From Neobacillus sp. PS2-9 (GTDB lineage: Bacteria; Bacillota; Bacilli; Bacillales; Cytobacillaceae): a stretch of 64,000 nucleotides of DNA. A model generated the notes under the pieces. It worked only from the letters and a program-made list of their open reading frames with translations. It did not search any database and was not told the DNA's origin. Shown here piece by piece: positions 34,294-42,745 of the stretch. The stretch is from assembly GCF_030915525.1 (NCBI RefSeq), contig NZ_CP133269.1, forward strand, positions 4,755,001 through 4,819,000, given 5' to 3'. Each line of letters starts with the position of its first letter. Positions within the stretch are counted from its first letter, which is position 1. The position numbers and the translations under genes were made by a program.

Positions 34294-35409
34294 CTAATCT
34301 AGAGAACCCACGGTTTGAAATACTTCATTTGCTTCTGGCTTGACGTAAATTGTTCGGCTTGGGAAGGCAACTTCTACGCCCTCTTCCTCTAAAATTCCCA
34401 TAATCTCTAAATTGATATCATGTTTGATTCTCACGTGTTCGGCCCAAACAATCGTATTGGTGAAGAAATAGATAAGAATATCGAGACTGCTATCATTATA
34501 ATGATCAAATGCAACCATGATCGTATCCGGATGAATGTCTTCATGCTCCTTTAACATGTCTTCGATCCTCTGAACCACTCTGACAATTTGGTCTTTCGTC
34601 GTTTTATAGTTAATGCCTAGGTGGAAATTGATCCGCCGTTTTCCCATTCGACTCCAGTTGGTAATCGGTTCGTTTGCAAGGGTTGAATTGGGAACGGTAA
34701 CGAGTGCTTGACTAAATGTTCTCACTTTCGTACTTCGGAAATTTATATCTTCTACTGTCCCCTCCACGCTAGGGGTTAAAATCCATTCTCCAATTGAAAA
34801 AGGTTTCTCTGTGACAATGACGATTCCACCAATTAGGTTTCCTACCGCTTCTTTTGCAGCTAAAGCAAAAGCCAGCCCCCCTAAACCAAGACCTGCTACC
34901 AATCCATTTACATCATAATTAAATTCCTGACCAATAATCGTGATACTAATCGCAATCAGGATGACACGGATGGTTCTTGAAATAAACGGGAGCAGAATTA
35001 AATCTATTTTATTGTTGATTTTCTGATTCACACTGATTAAGATCCCCGAAGTAGGTGAGGACAAATTAAACAATCCCCAAGTAATCAACACAATAACCAT
35101 TGATCGTAAAAATTTTAAAAACAACGCATTATGTTGTTCGACAAACGGGAAGTAATCCATTGCCACATACAAACCTACGATGATAAAAGCCCATCCTAAA
35201 GGACGTTCAAAACTTAAAAAGATTTGTGTAAAGAAGTCAGTTGGTGTTTTTCTAGACAGCTTTAGAATCAACTGAAACACATACTTAGTAAATAGGTTTC
35301 TAAATAGGATAAACACCAGCAAAATCCCGATAGAAATCCCCAAATCTTTTAACATATCATAGTCTAATGCCGACATTGAAAAAGCCAGTACAAATGAATC
35401 CATAGACAT
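34294..35409 (-). CDS. Small-conductance mechanosensitive channel, MscS family
   Basis: 371 residues. Four hydrophobic helices lie in the N-terminal half (about 20-40, 65-85, 95-120, 145-165). The pore helix has GLGGLAFALAAKEAVGNLIGG, matching the Gly/Ala-packed TM3 of MscS. It is followed by the beta domain motif FSIGEWILTPSVEGTVEDINFRSTKVRT and the C-terminal mixed domain. Such channels open under membrane tension and release solutes during osmotic downshock. Similar in size to B. subtilis YhdY/YkuT-type proteins. AGAGAGGT lies about 10 bp before the ATG. Confidence 0.9.
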   Translation of the reverse strand: MSMDSFVLAFSMSALDYDMLKDLGISIGILLVFILFRNLFTKYVFQLILKLSRKTPTDFFTQIFLSFERPLGWAFIIVGLYVAMDYFPFVEQHNALFLKFLRSMVIVLITWGLFNLSSPTSGILISVNQKINNKIDLILLPFISRTIRVILIAISITIIGQEFNYDVNGLVAGLGLGGLAFALAAKEAVGNLIGGIVIVTEKPFSIGEWILTPSVEGTVEDINFRSTKVRTFSQALVTVPNSTLANEPITNWSRMGKRRINFHLGINYKTTKDQIVRVVQRIEDMLKEHEDIHPDTIMVAFDHYNDSSLDILIYFFTNTIVWAEHVRIKHDINLEIMGILEEEGVEVAFPSRTIYVKPEANEVFQTVGSLD

Positions 35410-35446
35410 TCTAAAGATACCTCTCTTTTATTACATTTTTAAAGGA

Positions 35447-35622
35447 TCTGTTAAACTTGTCTGTTGATTTCCGCTCCAGGTGCGAGCGGTTCGTGGGCGT
35501 TTCGGCGAGCCTCCTCGGCGCTTGCGCCTGCGGGGTCTCCCCTGAACCGTACTCCCACAGGAGTCTTCGCACCTTCCGCTCCAATCAACAGGGTATAAAA
35601 ATCAACATTATTCTTTAACAGA
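35447..35622. repeat. Long form of the dispersed Bacillus-type repeat
   Basis: A 176-bp element with terminal inverted repeats TCTGTTAAA and TTTAACAGA, and inner inverted repeats CTGTTGAT/ATCAACAG and GGTGCGA/TCGCACC. The interior is far more GC-rich than the surroundings (for example TCGGCGAGCCTCCTCGGCGC). TTCCGCTCCA occurs at 35469-35478 and 35574-35583. The copy at 3831-3904 equals this element minus the DNA between those repeats. It encodes no transposase, so it is a MITE-like or structured-RNA repeat. Confidence 0.85.
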
Positions 35623-35710
35623 GCTTTTTTAAAACAATACATCCACATATCTTAAATCTTAAAACTAAATATTTGAATACGGCAAAAGTCATGGATTTAT
35701 TCATAGAGCA

Positions 35711-35845
35711 TGGGCTTATTAACCCTTCTAAATCAGACTGGCTAGCTCTTTTTCCATCGGCTTTGGGAGTTATAAACCTCTCTTATCGACCGGTTAACTG
35801 TTTTTCTAACGGTTTCGGGAGATTAAACGTCCCTATTTACCCTTA
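35711..35845. repeat. Array H, three diverged ~52-bp units
   Basis: Units start near 35711, 35764 and 35817. Each has a GGG...CCC inverted repeat (GGGCTTATTAACCC, GGGAG/CTC, GGGA/TCCC) and a spacer like GTTTTTCTAACGG. It is weak as a repeat, but period and layout match arrays A, E and F. With the element at 35447-35622 it accounts for the 514-bp gap 35410-35923. Confidence 0.55.
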
Positions 35846-35923
35846 ATTTTTTCTAATTATTTATACTATTCTAGCAAATGCTGTAATATGAAATTATAAA
35901 TAGAGTTGATGGGGGATGTTTCT

Positions 35924-37384
35924 ATGAAAAAGAGAAAGCTGGCTTCACTTATAATCGTTGGTTTATTACTTTTATTTTTTATTGTAACCGGTTTCAATGC
36001 ACTAACTTTAAAATCAAAGCAACCCTCTCCTATGCCAGTCAAAACAGTGATTAACCAGGATGAAGCAGTCGCGCATCTATCAAAAGCCATCACGTTCAAA
36101 ACCGTTTCCTACCAAGACCGCAGTAAATTTGATTTCAGTGAGTTTACTAAGTTTATTGATTTTTTACAGGAAACCTTTCCTGCCGTTTACAAAAACTTAG
36201 AATTTGAAAAAGTGAATGATTATGCCCTGGTCTATAAATGGAAAGGCAGTGATTCTAGCAAACTTCCCATCGGATTAACAAGCCATTATGATGTGGTCCC
36301 CGTGTTAACAGGAACCGAAGCCAATTGGGAGCAGGACCCTTTTAGCGGTAAGGTGGTCGACGAAAAGATTTGGGGCCGGGGGACATTGGATGACAAGATT
36401 GGCGTCATTGGTATTTTACAAGCAGTCGATTATCTATTAGCAGAGGGCTTCAAGCCGGACCGCGACATGTATTTCATGTTTGGGTTTGATGAGGAGATCG
36501 GCGGGGATGAAGGAGCGAGTGCTATTGTAAACACCTTAAAAGAGAGAGGAATTACGTTTGACTATGTGTTAGACGAAGGTGGGGCGATTGTCGAAAACAT
36601 GGTGCCTGGTGTTAAGCAGCCAGTCGGCGTTGTCGGCATCTCAGAAAAAGGCTCTGCCACTGCAGAATTAACCATTGAAGGCAGTGGTGGACACTCGTCG
36701 CAGCCGAAGGATCATACCAATATCGGACGAATCTCCAGTGCCATCAGCAAATTAGAAGATACCCAGTTTAAAGGTGACCTGAGGGGTCCTGGAGAAGACA
36801 TGTTTGAGTTTGTAGCACCCGAAATGAGCTTTGGAATGAAATATGTATTTGCCAACAAAGGAATTTTTGAACCGGTGATTGAAAAAATCTTATTGCAGCA
36901 GCCAGCATCCGCTGCCTTAATTCGAACCACCATTGCCCCCACCATTTTTCAAGCGGGTGAACAATACAATGCCTTGCCAGAAAAGGCTTCCGCCATTATT
37001 AACCTTCGGGTGATGCCTGGTGATTCTTTAGCCGCAGTGAAAAAATTCATTGAAGATACGATTGATGATGAAGATATTAAAGTGACGATCACTGGCACTG
37101 AAGCCTCCAAGGTATCATCAGTGGACGGCTGGCAATTTAAGTCGATACAGCAGGCAGCGAGAAATGTTTATCAAGATGCAGTGGTTGCGCCTTACTTAAT
37201 GTTTGCGGGATCAGATGCACGGCAATATGACTCAATCTCAAAAAACACCTATCGTTTCTTGCCTGTACAAATTACTTCTGAGGATCTCAACCGGATGCAT
37301 GGCACTAACGAGCATGTCAGCATCGAAAACTACATGAACGCCATTAAGTTTTATGTGGAAGTGATGAAAGAGGCAAATAAATAA
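35924..37384 (+). CDS. M20 family metallopeptidase with N-terminal membrane anchor
   Basis: 486 residues from ATG 35924, which has GGGGGAT in front (an ATG six codons earlier is weaker). One membrane helix (about 7-25) or uncleaved signal places the enzyme outside the membrane. Zinc ligands fit the M20 family: His121 in GLTSHYDVVP, Asp156 in GRGTLDDK, Glu190/Glu191 in GFDEEIGGDEGA, and a later His in TNEHVSIENY. The dimerisation domain is inserted near 240-360. Close in layout to carboxypeptidase S-type M20 enzymes that remove C-terminal residues from peptides. It is a single gene ended by the hairpin at 37391. Confidence 0.88.
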   Translation: MKKRKLASLIIVGLLLLFFIVTGFNALTLKSKQPSPMPVKTVINQDEAVAHLSKAITFKTVSYQDRSKFDFSEFTKFIDFLQETFPAVYKNLEFEKVNDYALVYKWKGSDSSKLPIGLTSHYDVVPVLTGTEANWEQDPFSGKVVDEKIWGRGTLDDKIGVIGILQAVDYLLAEGFKPDRDMYFMFGFDEEIGGDEGASAIVNTLKERGITFDYVLDEGGAIVENMVPGVKQPVGVVGISEKGSATAELTIEGSGGHSSQPKDHTNIGRISSAISKLEDTQFKGDLRGPGEDMFEFVAPEMSFGMKYVFANKGIFEPVIEKILLQQPASAALIRTTIAPTIFQAGEQYNALPEKASAIINLRVMPGDSLAAVKKFIEDTIDDEDIKVTITGTEASKVSSVDGWQFKSIQQAARNVYQDAVVAPYLMFAGSDARQYDSISKNTYRFLPVQITSEDLNRMHGTNEHVSIENYMNAIKFYVEVMKEANK

Positions 37385-37390
37385 TGTGTT

Positions 37391-37427
37391 AAGAGGTGCC
37401 TGACCTTGAAATGGCACCTCTTTTTTA
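37391..37427 (+). terminator. Terminator of the M20 peptidase gene
   Basis: AAGAGGTGCC and GGCACCTCTT form a 10-bp stem followed by TTTT. It contains GGTGCCTGAC, so it is related to the REP-like family. Confidence 0.85.
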
Positions 37428-37528
37428 TTCATCACTACTCACCTTGGCCTCCTGTCTCCCCTTTTCCTGTAAACTTAGCTATAATAACAAAAATGATGAA
37501 AAGCACCAGGAATAGGAGTTGGTTGCTT

Positions 37529-38494
37529 ATGACAAACATTAGGGATCTCGCCAAAATGGCTGGCGTTTCTGTGACTACTGTGTCACGCGTGTTAAATCAG
37601 CACCCATATGTAAGTGAAGAAAAGCGAAAAGCGGTGTTAGAAGCCATCGAACAAACGAATTATCAGCAAAATATCAATGCGGTCCATTTAAGCATGGGGA
37701 AGACCTTTCTTGTAGGTGTCGTTGTTCCTTATATTGACCATCCCTATTTCTCTTTGCTGGTGAAGGGAATGGCAAGTGAGGCCTTGGAGAATAACTACAA
37801 ACTTGTTCTCTTTCAAACGAACTACGTGGAGGCGAAGGAATTAGAGGCCTTACAAATGTTGAAACAAAAACAAATTGATGCACTAATCATTTGTTCTCGA
37901 AAATCCAACTGGACAACTATCTCAGAGCACCTTCCCTATGGACCCATTATTTTATGTGAAGATACGAGGGGAAAGCAAATTTCATCCACCTTTGTGGACC
38001 ACTATAAAAGCTTCACGACTGCACTAAACTATTTGTTTGAAAAAGGGCATCACAAAATCGGGTATTGTATTGGTCGTAAATCGGGTACAAACAGTAGACA
38101 CAGAGAAAACGCATTTAAAGATTTTGTAGCTAATCACAAGTTACCTTATAATCCAGCCTATATTTTTGACCACTGTTTGCATTTTGAGGATGGGGAACGA
38201 GTCATAGAGAAGATGACTGAGATGCCGGACCCGCCGTCCGCTCTGTTGGTGACCAGTGATGAGGTCGCAGCAGGTATTGTTACCTGTGCTCAGACTCGTG
38301 AAATATCTATACCTGGGGACCTGGCCCTTATCGGCTTCAACAACCAGCCGATTGCGAAAATGATGAAGATCACGACAATGGAAATACCGCTTGTGGATAT
38401 TGGCAGAAAACTATTTCTTCAAGGTATAGACCACAATGACCAAGTTTCCTATCAAGAAATACCTGTTACCTTAATTGAACGTAAGACGGTTTAA
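37529..38494 (+). CDS. LacI family transcriptional regulator
   Basis: 321 residues from ATG 37529 (TAGGAGTTG upstream; the frame extends back to 37406 through the preceding terminator and is rejected there). The HTH is at about 4-25 (IRDLAKMAGVSVTTVSRVLN) with the hinge VHLSMGKT, followed by a periplasmic-binding-protein-like effector domain of two lobes (60-315). The effector is unknown; the Phe/Tyr/His-rich pocket gives no clear sugar signature. Just downstream lies a perfect palindrome inside the promoter of a HAD phosphatase gene, so the regulator probably controls that gene and perhaps senses its substrate. Confidence 0.88.
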   Translation: MTNIRDLAKMAGVSVTTVSRVLNQHPYVSEEKRKAVLEAIEQTNYQQNINAVHLSMGKTFLVGVVVPYIDHPYFSLLVKGMASEALENNYKLVLFQTNYVEAKELEALQMLKQKQIDALIICSRKSNWTTISEHLPYGPIILCEDTRGKQISSTFVDHYKSFTTALNYLFEKGHHKIGYCIGRKSGTNSRHRENAFKDFVANHKLPYNPAYIFDHCLHFEDGERVIEKMTEMPDPPSALLVTSDEVAAGIVTCAQTREISIPGDLALIGFNNQPIAKMMKITTMEIPLVDIGRKLFLQGIDHNDQVSYQEIPVTLIERKTV

Positions 38495-38512
38495 TTATTT
38501 TTCTAAAATCTC

Positions 38513-38538
38513 TTGACCTGAAACGCGTTTCATACAAT
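38513..38538 (+). promoter_or_regulatory. Promoter with embedded 14-bp operator before the HAD gene
   Basis: TTGACC (38513-38518) and TACAAT (38533-38538) flank the perfect palindrome TGAAACGCGTTTCA (38519-38532). The 14-bp spacing is short for SigA, so the true -10 may be shifted. A palindrome in this place is where a LacI-type repressor would bind. It is not a standard cre, because its centre is GC rather than CG. Confidence 0.5.
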
Positions 38539-38630
38539 ATTCTGTTTTTGCAAAGCCTTCAGCACCTGGTCCGCGTGATCGGGCAACCGAGCGTTAGGGC
38601 TGGTGCTGTAGTACTCTCGGAGGTGTTACC

Positions 38631-39425
38631 ATGCAAAAAACCATTGTATTTTTCGATATTGATGGAACGATTTTAAATGAAGATAAAGTGATTCCAGAGT
38701 CCACGAAGACTGCCATTCGTCTGCTTCAGGAAAAAGGAATTCATACGGCGATTGCTACTGGGCGGGTTCCCAAAATGTTTTATTGGATTCTGAAGGAATT
38801 AAATATTGATTCCTATGTAGCGATGAATGGACAGTATGTTGTGTTTGAGGGACAGGAGATTTACTCGAATCCTATTGATTCAGATATTCTGCAATCTTTA
38901 TCGGCCATGACTTCAAGCAACGGTCATGCCTTAGCGTATTGCAGCCACCTGGACTACAAGGTAAGTGAACCAAACCATCCGTTTATAGAATCTAGCTTTG
39001 ATTCTTTGATGATGGCATACCCTGAAGTGGATCCAAAGTATTTTAAGCGGTGGTCTATTTATCAAGGACATCTATACTGTGAAGCCCAATATGAACAAAT
39101 GTATGCGGAACGTTTCCCGGAATTTAGTTTCGTGAAATGGCATGATTATGCGTACGACATCCTTCCAAAAGGAGCTTCCAAGGCCGTTGGTATTCAGAAG
39201 ATGCTTGAGGCATTAGAGATGAAAATGGAGCATAGCTATGCCTTTGGAGATGGATTGAACGACTTGGAGATGCTTTCTACTGTGGGAACCGGAGTTGCTA
39301 TGGGGAATGCCGTTCCTGAGGCAAAAGCAATTGCGAATTTAGTGACAACCTCTAATTGTAATGATGGCATCCTCCATGGATTGATTCAGCTTGGACTTTT
39401 AGAGGAAGAGCTTGCGGTCAATTAG
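38631..39425 (+). CDS. HAD superfamily phosphatase, Cof type
   Basis: 264 residues. Cof-type (class IIB) haloacid dehalogenase hydrolase that removes phosphate from sugar phosphates or similar small molecules. Motif I FFDIDGT (nucleophile Asp9, acid Asp11), motif II near ATGR (TAIATGRVPKM), the C2 cap at about 85-185, and motif IV YAFGDGLNDLEML. GGAGGTG precedes the ATG. Its 130-bp leader has an operator-like palindrome and a GC-rich stem (CAGCACC at 38561 with GGTGCTG at 38598). It follows the LacI regulator, and the gene end abuts a dispersed repeat. Confidence 0.9.
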   Translation: MQKTIVFFDIDGTILNEDKVIPESTKTAIRLLQEKGIHTAIATGRVPKMFYWILKELNIDSYVAMNGQYVVFEGQEIYSNPIDSDILQSLSAMTSSNGHALAYCSHLDYKVSEPNHPFIESSFDSLMMAYPEVDPKYFKRWSIYQGHLYCEAQYEQMYAERFPEFSFVKWHDYAYDILPKGASKAVGIQKMLEALEMKMEHSYAFGDGLNDLEMLSTVGTGVAMGNAVPEAKAIANLVTTSNCNDGILHGLIQLGLLEEELAVN

Positions 39426-39426
39426 A

Positions 39427-39542
39427 AAAGCGCAAGCGCCTTGGTCAGCCCCGACAGACAAATGTTCTTCGGCAAGAAAAGTCCGCCTTTTGACTTTTAT
39501 TGCCGAAGGTTATTTGACCCGAGGGGCTAGGCGCTGGAGCTG
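39427..39542. repeat. Dispersed cruciform-type repeat abutting the HAD gene
   Basis: Begins one base after the HAD stop. The outer arms AGCGCC and GCCCC pair with GGGGC and GGCGCT; the inner arms CTTCGGCAA and TTGCCGAAG enclose AAAAGTC/GACTTTT. The unit GCGCAAGCGCC...GGCGCTGGAGC is typical of non-coding repeats scattered through Bacillaceae genomes. Part of it (GCGCC...CAGCCC...GGGCTG...GGCGC) is echoed at 54933-55025. Confidence 0.75.
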
Positions 39543-39592
39543 GACAATTCTCGAAGTCGATTTTTATACTTCTTATAATGTAAAATTCAAGT

Positions 39593-39618
39593 GCCCCTTC
39601 TGTCTGAAGGAGCCCTTT
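39593..39618 (+). terminator. Possible terminator
   Basis: GCCCCTTC and GAAGGAGC pair with one mismatch, followed by CCTTTT. A GGTGTCAGGCACC half element follows at 39621-39633. It could end transcripts from the HAD gene, opposite the phosphatase gene at 39643. Confidence 0.45.
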
Positions 39619-39642
39619 TGTGGTGTCAGGCACCATTTTCCA

Positions 39643-40266
39643 TTAATTTACTGAAGGAACAAAAATCTTTTCATACTCGTAGTCGCCTTTGTTTTCGTTT
39701 ATTTTGATAACCGACGCATTTTCTACGGGCTTAAAGCCAGTTAATTCCTCTATTGGCCAATTCATCAGGAAGGTTAGGAGCATCTGAATAAAAGCTGCGT
39801 GCGTGACGATGACAACATTTTCATACCGTTGCTGCCGCTTTACACGCTCTATGACGGTGTGCATGAACATCGTTGCGCGTAAGTACACATCGGCCAGTGA
39901 CTCCCCATTTTCATAGCGAAAATAAAATTGGCCTGCTGCTTTGAATTCCTTCTTTTTCTCTGGTGGGCGATTGCTAAAGTCATAAAGATTCCCTAATTCC
40001 CACTCTCTTATTAAAGGATTCTCGAAAAAAGGAACCTGTTCTGGCAAGTGAGTATGAACTGCTTGCGCTGTTTGAATCGTCCGTAAGTAAGGAGAACTGT
40101 ATACCACTGTCTTTTCATTTAGTAGGGATTTCATAAATTCAGCCGTTTTTCGAACTTGATGAAACCCTAGATCCGTCAACGAATGCTGTGAATCATGGGT
40201 ATGCGCCATCACTGTTCGATCAATATTATGTTCAGACTCCCCATGCCGGATTACGTATAAATTCAA
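39643..40266 (-). CDS. Histidine phosphatase family protein (TTG start)
   Basis: 207 residues. Branch 1 of the histidine phosphatase (phosphoglycerate mutase-like) superfamily: the catalytic motif YVIRHGESEHN has Arg7-His8, the second motif is VYSSPYLRTIQTAQ, a Glu lies in REWELGNLYD, and the C-terminal VVIVTHAAFIQML has the second catalytic His. Substrates in this family are broad and cannot be read here. The start is TTG with GGGGTGG six bases upstream. It is convergent with the HAD gene. Confidence 0.88.
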   Translation of the reverse strand: MNLYVIRHGESEHNIDRTVMAHTHDSQHSLTDLGFHQVRKTAEFMKSLLNEKTVVYSSPYLRTIQTAQAVHTHLPEQVPFFENPLIREWELGNLYDFSNRPPEKKKEFKAAGQFYFRYENGESLADVYLRATMFMHTVIERVKRQQRYENVVIVTHAAFIQMLLTFLMNWPIEELTGFKPVENASVIKINENKGDYEYEKIFVPSVN

Positions 40267-40327
40267 CTCTCTCCACCCCTTAACAATTTGTCCCTATAAA
40301 ATACTACTACCTAATAAACTATTAAAT

Positions 40328-40873
40328 TCATCTTTTTACAGAAGGAAGTAATTTAGGGGCTATTCTATGCCCGATGAATACGATAAAAATCGTGACTAAA
40401 CCGTAAGGAGCATTTAAAACGATATCCCTAAAATTAATAATCTCATCCTGAAGAAGCCGGTAAAATAGATATAGTGAGTAAGGTACGGTGATCAAAATGG
40501 CCGTCCCCACACCTAATGCATATGTTCGAAAAAAGAGAGACTGCCCAATATGCGTGAATACATGAAGAAACAAGAGAACATTAAATCCGACCACTAACCC
40601 ATATAATTGCTGCTCCACTGCCAAATAAGCTGCGATTATATACATGACAAGTTGCAATACAACAGGGATGGAAAATCTGGCTGCCGTTGTGTGTGACATT
40701 CCCTCAAATAAGCCTCTTGCCCTTAATGGTACCCGTTTGATTACCTTAGCATAGTTTTTCTGAAACCAAGCTTCTACAAAAATGATTTCTTCAAAATCAT
40801 GTAGTAAAAATGTAAGCGGAAATAACCAAATGACCGTTTCTATACTTAGATTCGTATTAAGCCATTCCAACAT
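40328..40873 (-). CDS. HXXEE-motif integral membrane protein
   Basis: 181 residues, about five membrane helices. The diagnostic HDFEE (His25, Glu28-Glu29) in LTFLLHDFEEIIFVEAWF matches the HXXEE membrane-protein family of unknown function. A later HVFTHIGQSLFFR supplies more helix-embedded His. The motif suggests a metal site or membrane enzyme, but none has been shown to my knowledge. It is 33 bp downstream of the metallo-hydrolase gene and probably co-transcribed. Confidence 0.75.
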   Translation of the reverse strand: MLEWLNTNLSIETVIWLFPLTFLLHDFEEIIFVEAWFQKNYAKVIKRVPLRARGLFEGMSHTTAARFSIPVVLQLVMYIIAAYLAVEQQLYGLVVGFNVLLFLHVFTHIGQSLFFRTYALGVGTAILITVPYSLYLFYRLLQDEIINFRDIVLNAPYGLVTIFIVFIGHRIAPKLLPSVKR

Positions 40874-40906
40874 GCTCTCACATCTCCACTTTCTTCAACT
40901 TAAAAA

Positions 40907-41704
40907 CTATCGATTCTCTATATATTCGATAATCTTTTGAAAATCCCCTTTTGTTCCAACTGTTCCATGTCCAGGAATGGCTGTTTCAATATCCATTTCT
41001 TCTAACTTCCTCAAAATCTGAATCCAGTTCTCGGGATTTGACTCCTCAAACAGGGATGGCTGTGAATTCACAAATAACAAATCACCCATGAATGCTACTT
41101 TTTCCTCTGGAATATAAAGGACGGAATCACAGTGGGAATGACCGCCACCCAATGTAAATAGACGAGCGCTTCTTTCGCTTCCTGTAAAAGTGATTTCATC
41201 TGTAAATGTCTGATGAGGTAACACTAATTCCAATGTGGGTAAAGACACTTCCATTTCGCGTAAAAAATGAATCTGCTGCTGTAATTTTTCATCGTGTGCC
41301 TCTCCTAATTTAAGCTTTAGTGACTGGATATAATTTTTAAGACCTTGGATATCACTTTTCTGTTTATCAATTCTCGCAGGATGAAGGTCCTTCATTTTTC
41401 CATAGGTGGATTGACTCGAAATAATGGTACTTTCCTTGAAAACCTGGTTCCCTCGGATGTGGTCTCCATGCCAATGACTATTAATCACCCATGTGACAGG
41501 CCGCTTCGTTACTTGTATAGCCATTTTCTTTAAGTCTTCCGCTGCTTGTTGGGTGTTAAAGGTATCAAACACAAGGGTCTGACCCCCTAAATCCACAAAC
41601 CCGGCGTTTCCGACTGCACCACCGCCTTCTTTTGCGATGGCCGCATATATTCCGTTCCGGACTTTTTCGAGAGTAAAATGTTTGCTATGAAATTTTTCTA
41701 GCAT
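40907..41704 (-). CDS. Metallo-beta-lactamase fold hydrolase
   Basis: 265 residues, no signal peptide. Zinc-binding HWHGDH (His77, His79, Asp81, His82) lies in VINSHWHGDHIRGNQVF; further ligands are in GGGHSHCDSVLY, VAFMGDLLFV and AIPGHGTVG. A coiled-coil-like helix (about 110-150) interrupts the fold between strands. Closest in pattern to class B-like hydrolases and the QuiP/SoxH type; the substrate is unknown. AAGGAGAAG lies about ten bases before the ATG. It forms a probable two-gene unit with the HXXEE protein. Confidence 0.85.
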   Translation of the reverse strand: MLEKFHSKHFTLEKVRNGIYAAIAKEGGGAVGNAGFVDLGGQTLVFDTFNTQQAAEDLKKMAIQVTKRPVTWVINSHWHGDHIRGNQVFKESTIISSQSTYGKMKDLHPARIDKQKSDIQGLKNYIQSLKLKLGEAHDEKLQQQIHFLREMEVSLPTLELVLPHQTFTDEITFTGSERSARLFTLGGGHSHCDSVLYIPEEKVAFMGDLLFVNSQPSLFEESNPENWIQILRKLEEMDIETAIPGHGTVGTKGDFQKIIEYIENR

Positions 41705-41854
41705 ATTTTTCTTACTTCTCCTTCATTGAGTTATTGTTAACATATAAGCTTTTCTTACATTATTTTTTATAATTGGTGAAAAATAATATAGGAAAGTGTA
41801 TTTTAATAAGTATGTAAATATGTTGTGGCAGACAATTAGTAGGGATGTGTAATA

Positions 41855-42448
41855 GTGCAATCTTTGAATCATCTCATTGGACATTATGGATATTTTGGTA
41901 TCATTATTGCTTTAATTGGTGGGATTGTAGGACTCCCCATACCGGATGAGGTTTTGCTTACTTTTGTTGGCTATAATGTTTTTCAGGAGAAAATGTCATA
42001 TTTCCCCTCCCTTTTATGTGCTTTTATCGGTGCATTCGGCGGTATTACGCTAAGTTATCTTTTAGGGATTAAATTAGGTCTCCCATTCTTACACAGGTTT
42101 GGACCAAAGCTTCATATAACGGAAGAAAGAGTGAATAAAACTAGGAAATTATTTATGAAGTTCGGGCCCTTTCTGCTGATCATCGGCTACTTTATTCCTG
42201 GTGTAAGGCATGTGACGGCCTATCTTGCGGGGATTAATAATTACTCTTATAAAAAGTTTGCCATATTTGCTTATTTAGGTGCCATGACCTGGTGCTTTAC
42301 GTTTATTACTCTTGGAAGAGTGTTAGGCGAAAATTGGATTCATGTCGGCGCCTATTTTTCTAAATATAGTTTCTATTTATTCTTCCTTTTCCTTCTTGGA
42401 TGTATTTTATTTTTTACCTTTCGGAGGAAGAAAAGAGTTTTGAGCTAA
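41855..42448 (+). CDS. DedA family membrane protein (GTG start)
   Basis: 197 residues of the DedA/VTT superfamily. Typical features: GYFGIIIALIGGIVGLPIPDEVLLTFVGY at the N-terminus with re-entrant Pro and acidic residues, and later KFGPFLLIIGYFIPGVRHVTAYLAG with the conserved Arg and Gly. Some DedA proteins flip undecaprenyl phosphate or phosphatidylethanolamine back across the membrane. The GTG start has GGGATG in front. It is a single gene followed directly by the 54-bp palindrome array. Confidence 0.88.
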   Translation: MQSLNHLIGHYGYFGIIIALIGGIVGLPIPDEVLLTFVGYNVFQEKMSYFPSLLCAFIGAFGGITLSYLLGIKLGLPFLHRFGPKLHITEERVNKTRKLFMKFGPFLLIIGYFIPGVRHVTAYLAGINNYSYKKFAIFAYLGAMTWCFTFITLGRVLGENWIHVGAYFSKYSFYLFFLFLLGCILFFTFRRKKRVLS

Positions 42449-42453
42449 ATAAT

Positions 42454-42740
42454 AATCAAACGTTTGATTAGTTTTTCTAAACTCACCATCTTGTATAGGC
42501 AACTTTTAATCAAACGTTTGATTAGTTTTTCTAAACCCACCATTTTGTATAGGCAATATTTAATCAAACGTTTGATTAGTTTTTCGAATCCCGCCTTCTT
42601 GTATAGACAACTTTTAATCAAACGTTTGATTAGTTTTTCGAATCCCGCCTTCTTGTATAGACAACTTTTAATCAAACGTTTGATTAGTTTTTCGAATCCC
42701 GCCTTCTTGTATAGACAACTTTTAATCAAACGTTTGATTA
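42454..42740. repeat. Array D, six 54-bp units each with palindrome AATCAAACGTTTGATT
   Basis: The palindrome starts at 42454, 42508, 42562, 42616, 42670 and 42724, exactly 54 bp apart. The last three complete units are nearly identical; the first two differ in the spacer. Because 54 is divisible by three, it yields long but meaningless frames of 18-residue repeats on both strands. It fills the gap between the convergent DedA and NRDE genes. A single ATCAAACGTTTGAT also stands before tcyP (47441). Confidence 0.95.
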
Positions 42741-42745
42741 GTTTT

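Noticed and set aside
35451..35648. 65-codon minus-strand frame across the GC-rich element
   Set aside because: The frame follows the composition of a known type of non-coding dispersed repeat with terminal inverted repeats.
38519..38532. CcpA cre site before the HAD gene
   Set aside because: The palindrome has GC at its centre where cre has CG, so a local LacI-type regulator is the better candidate.
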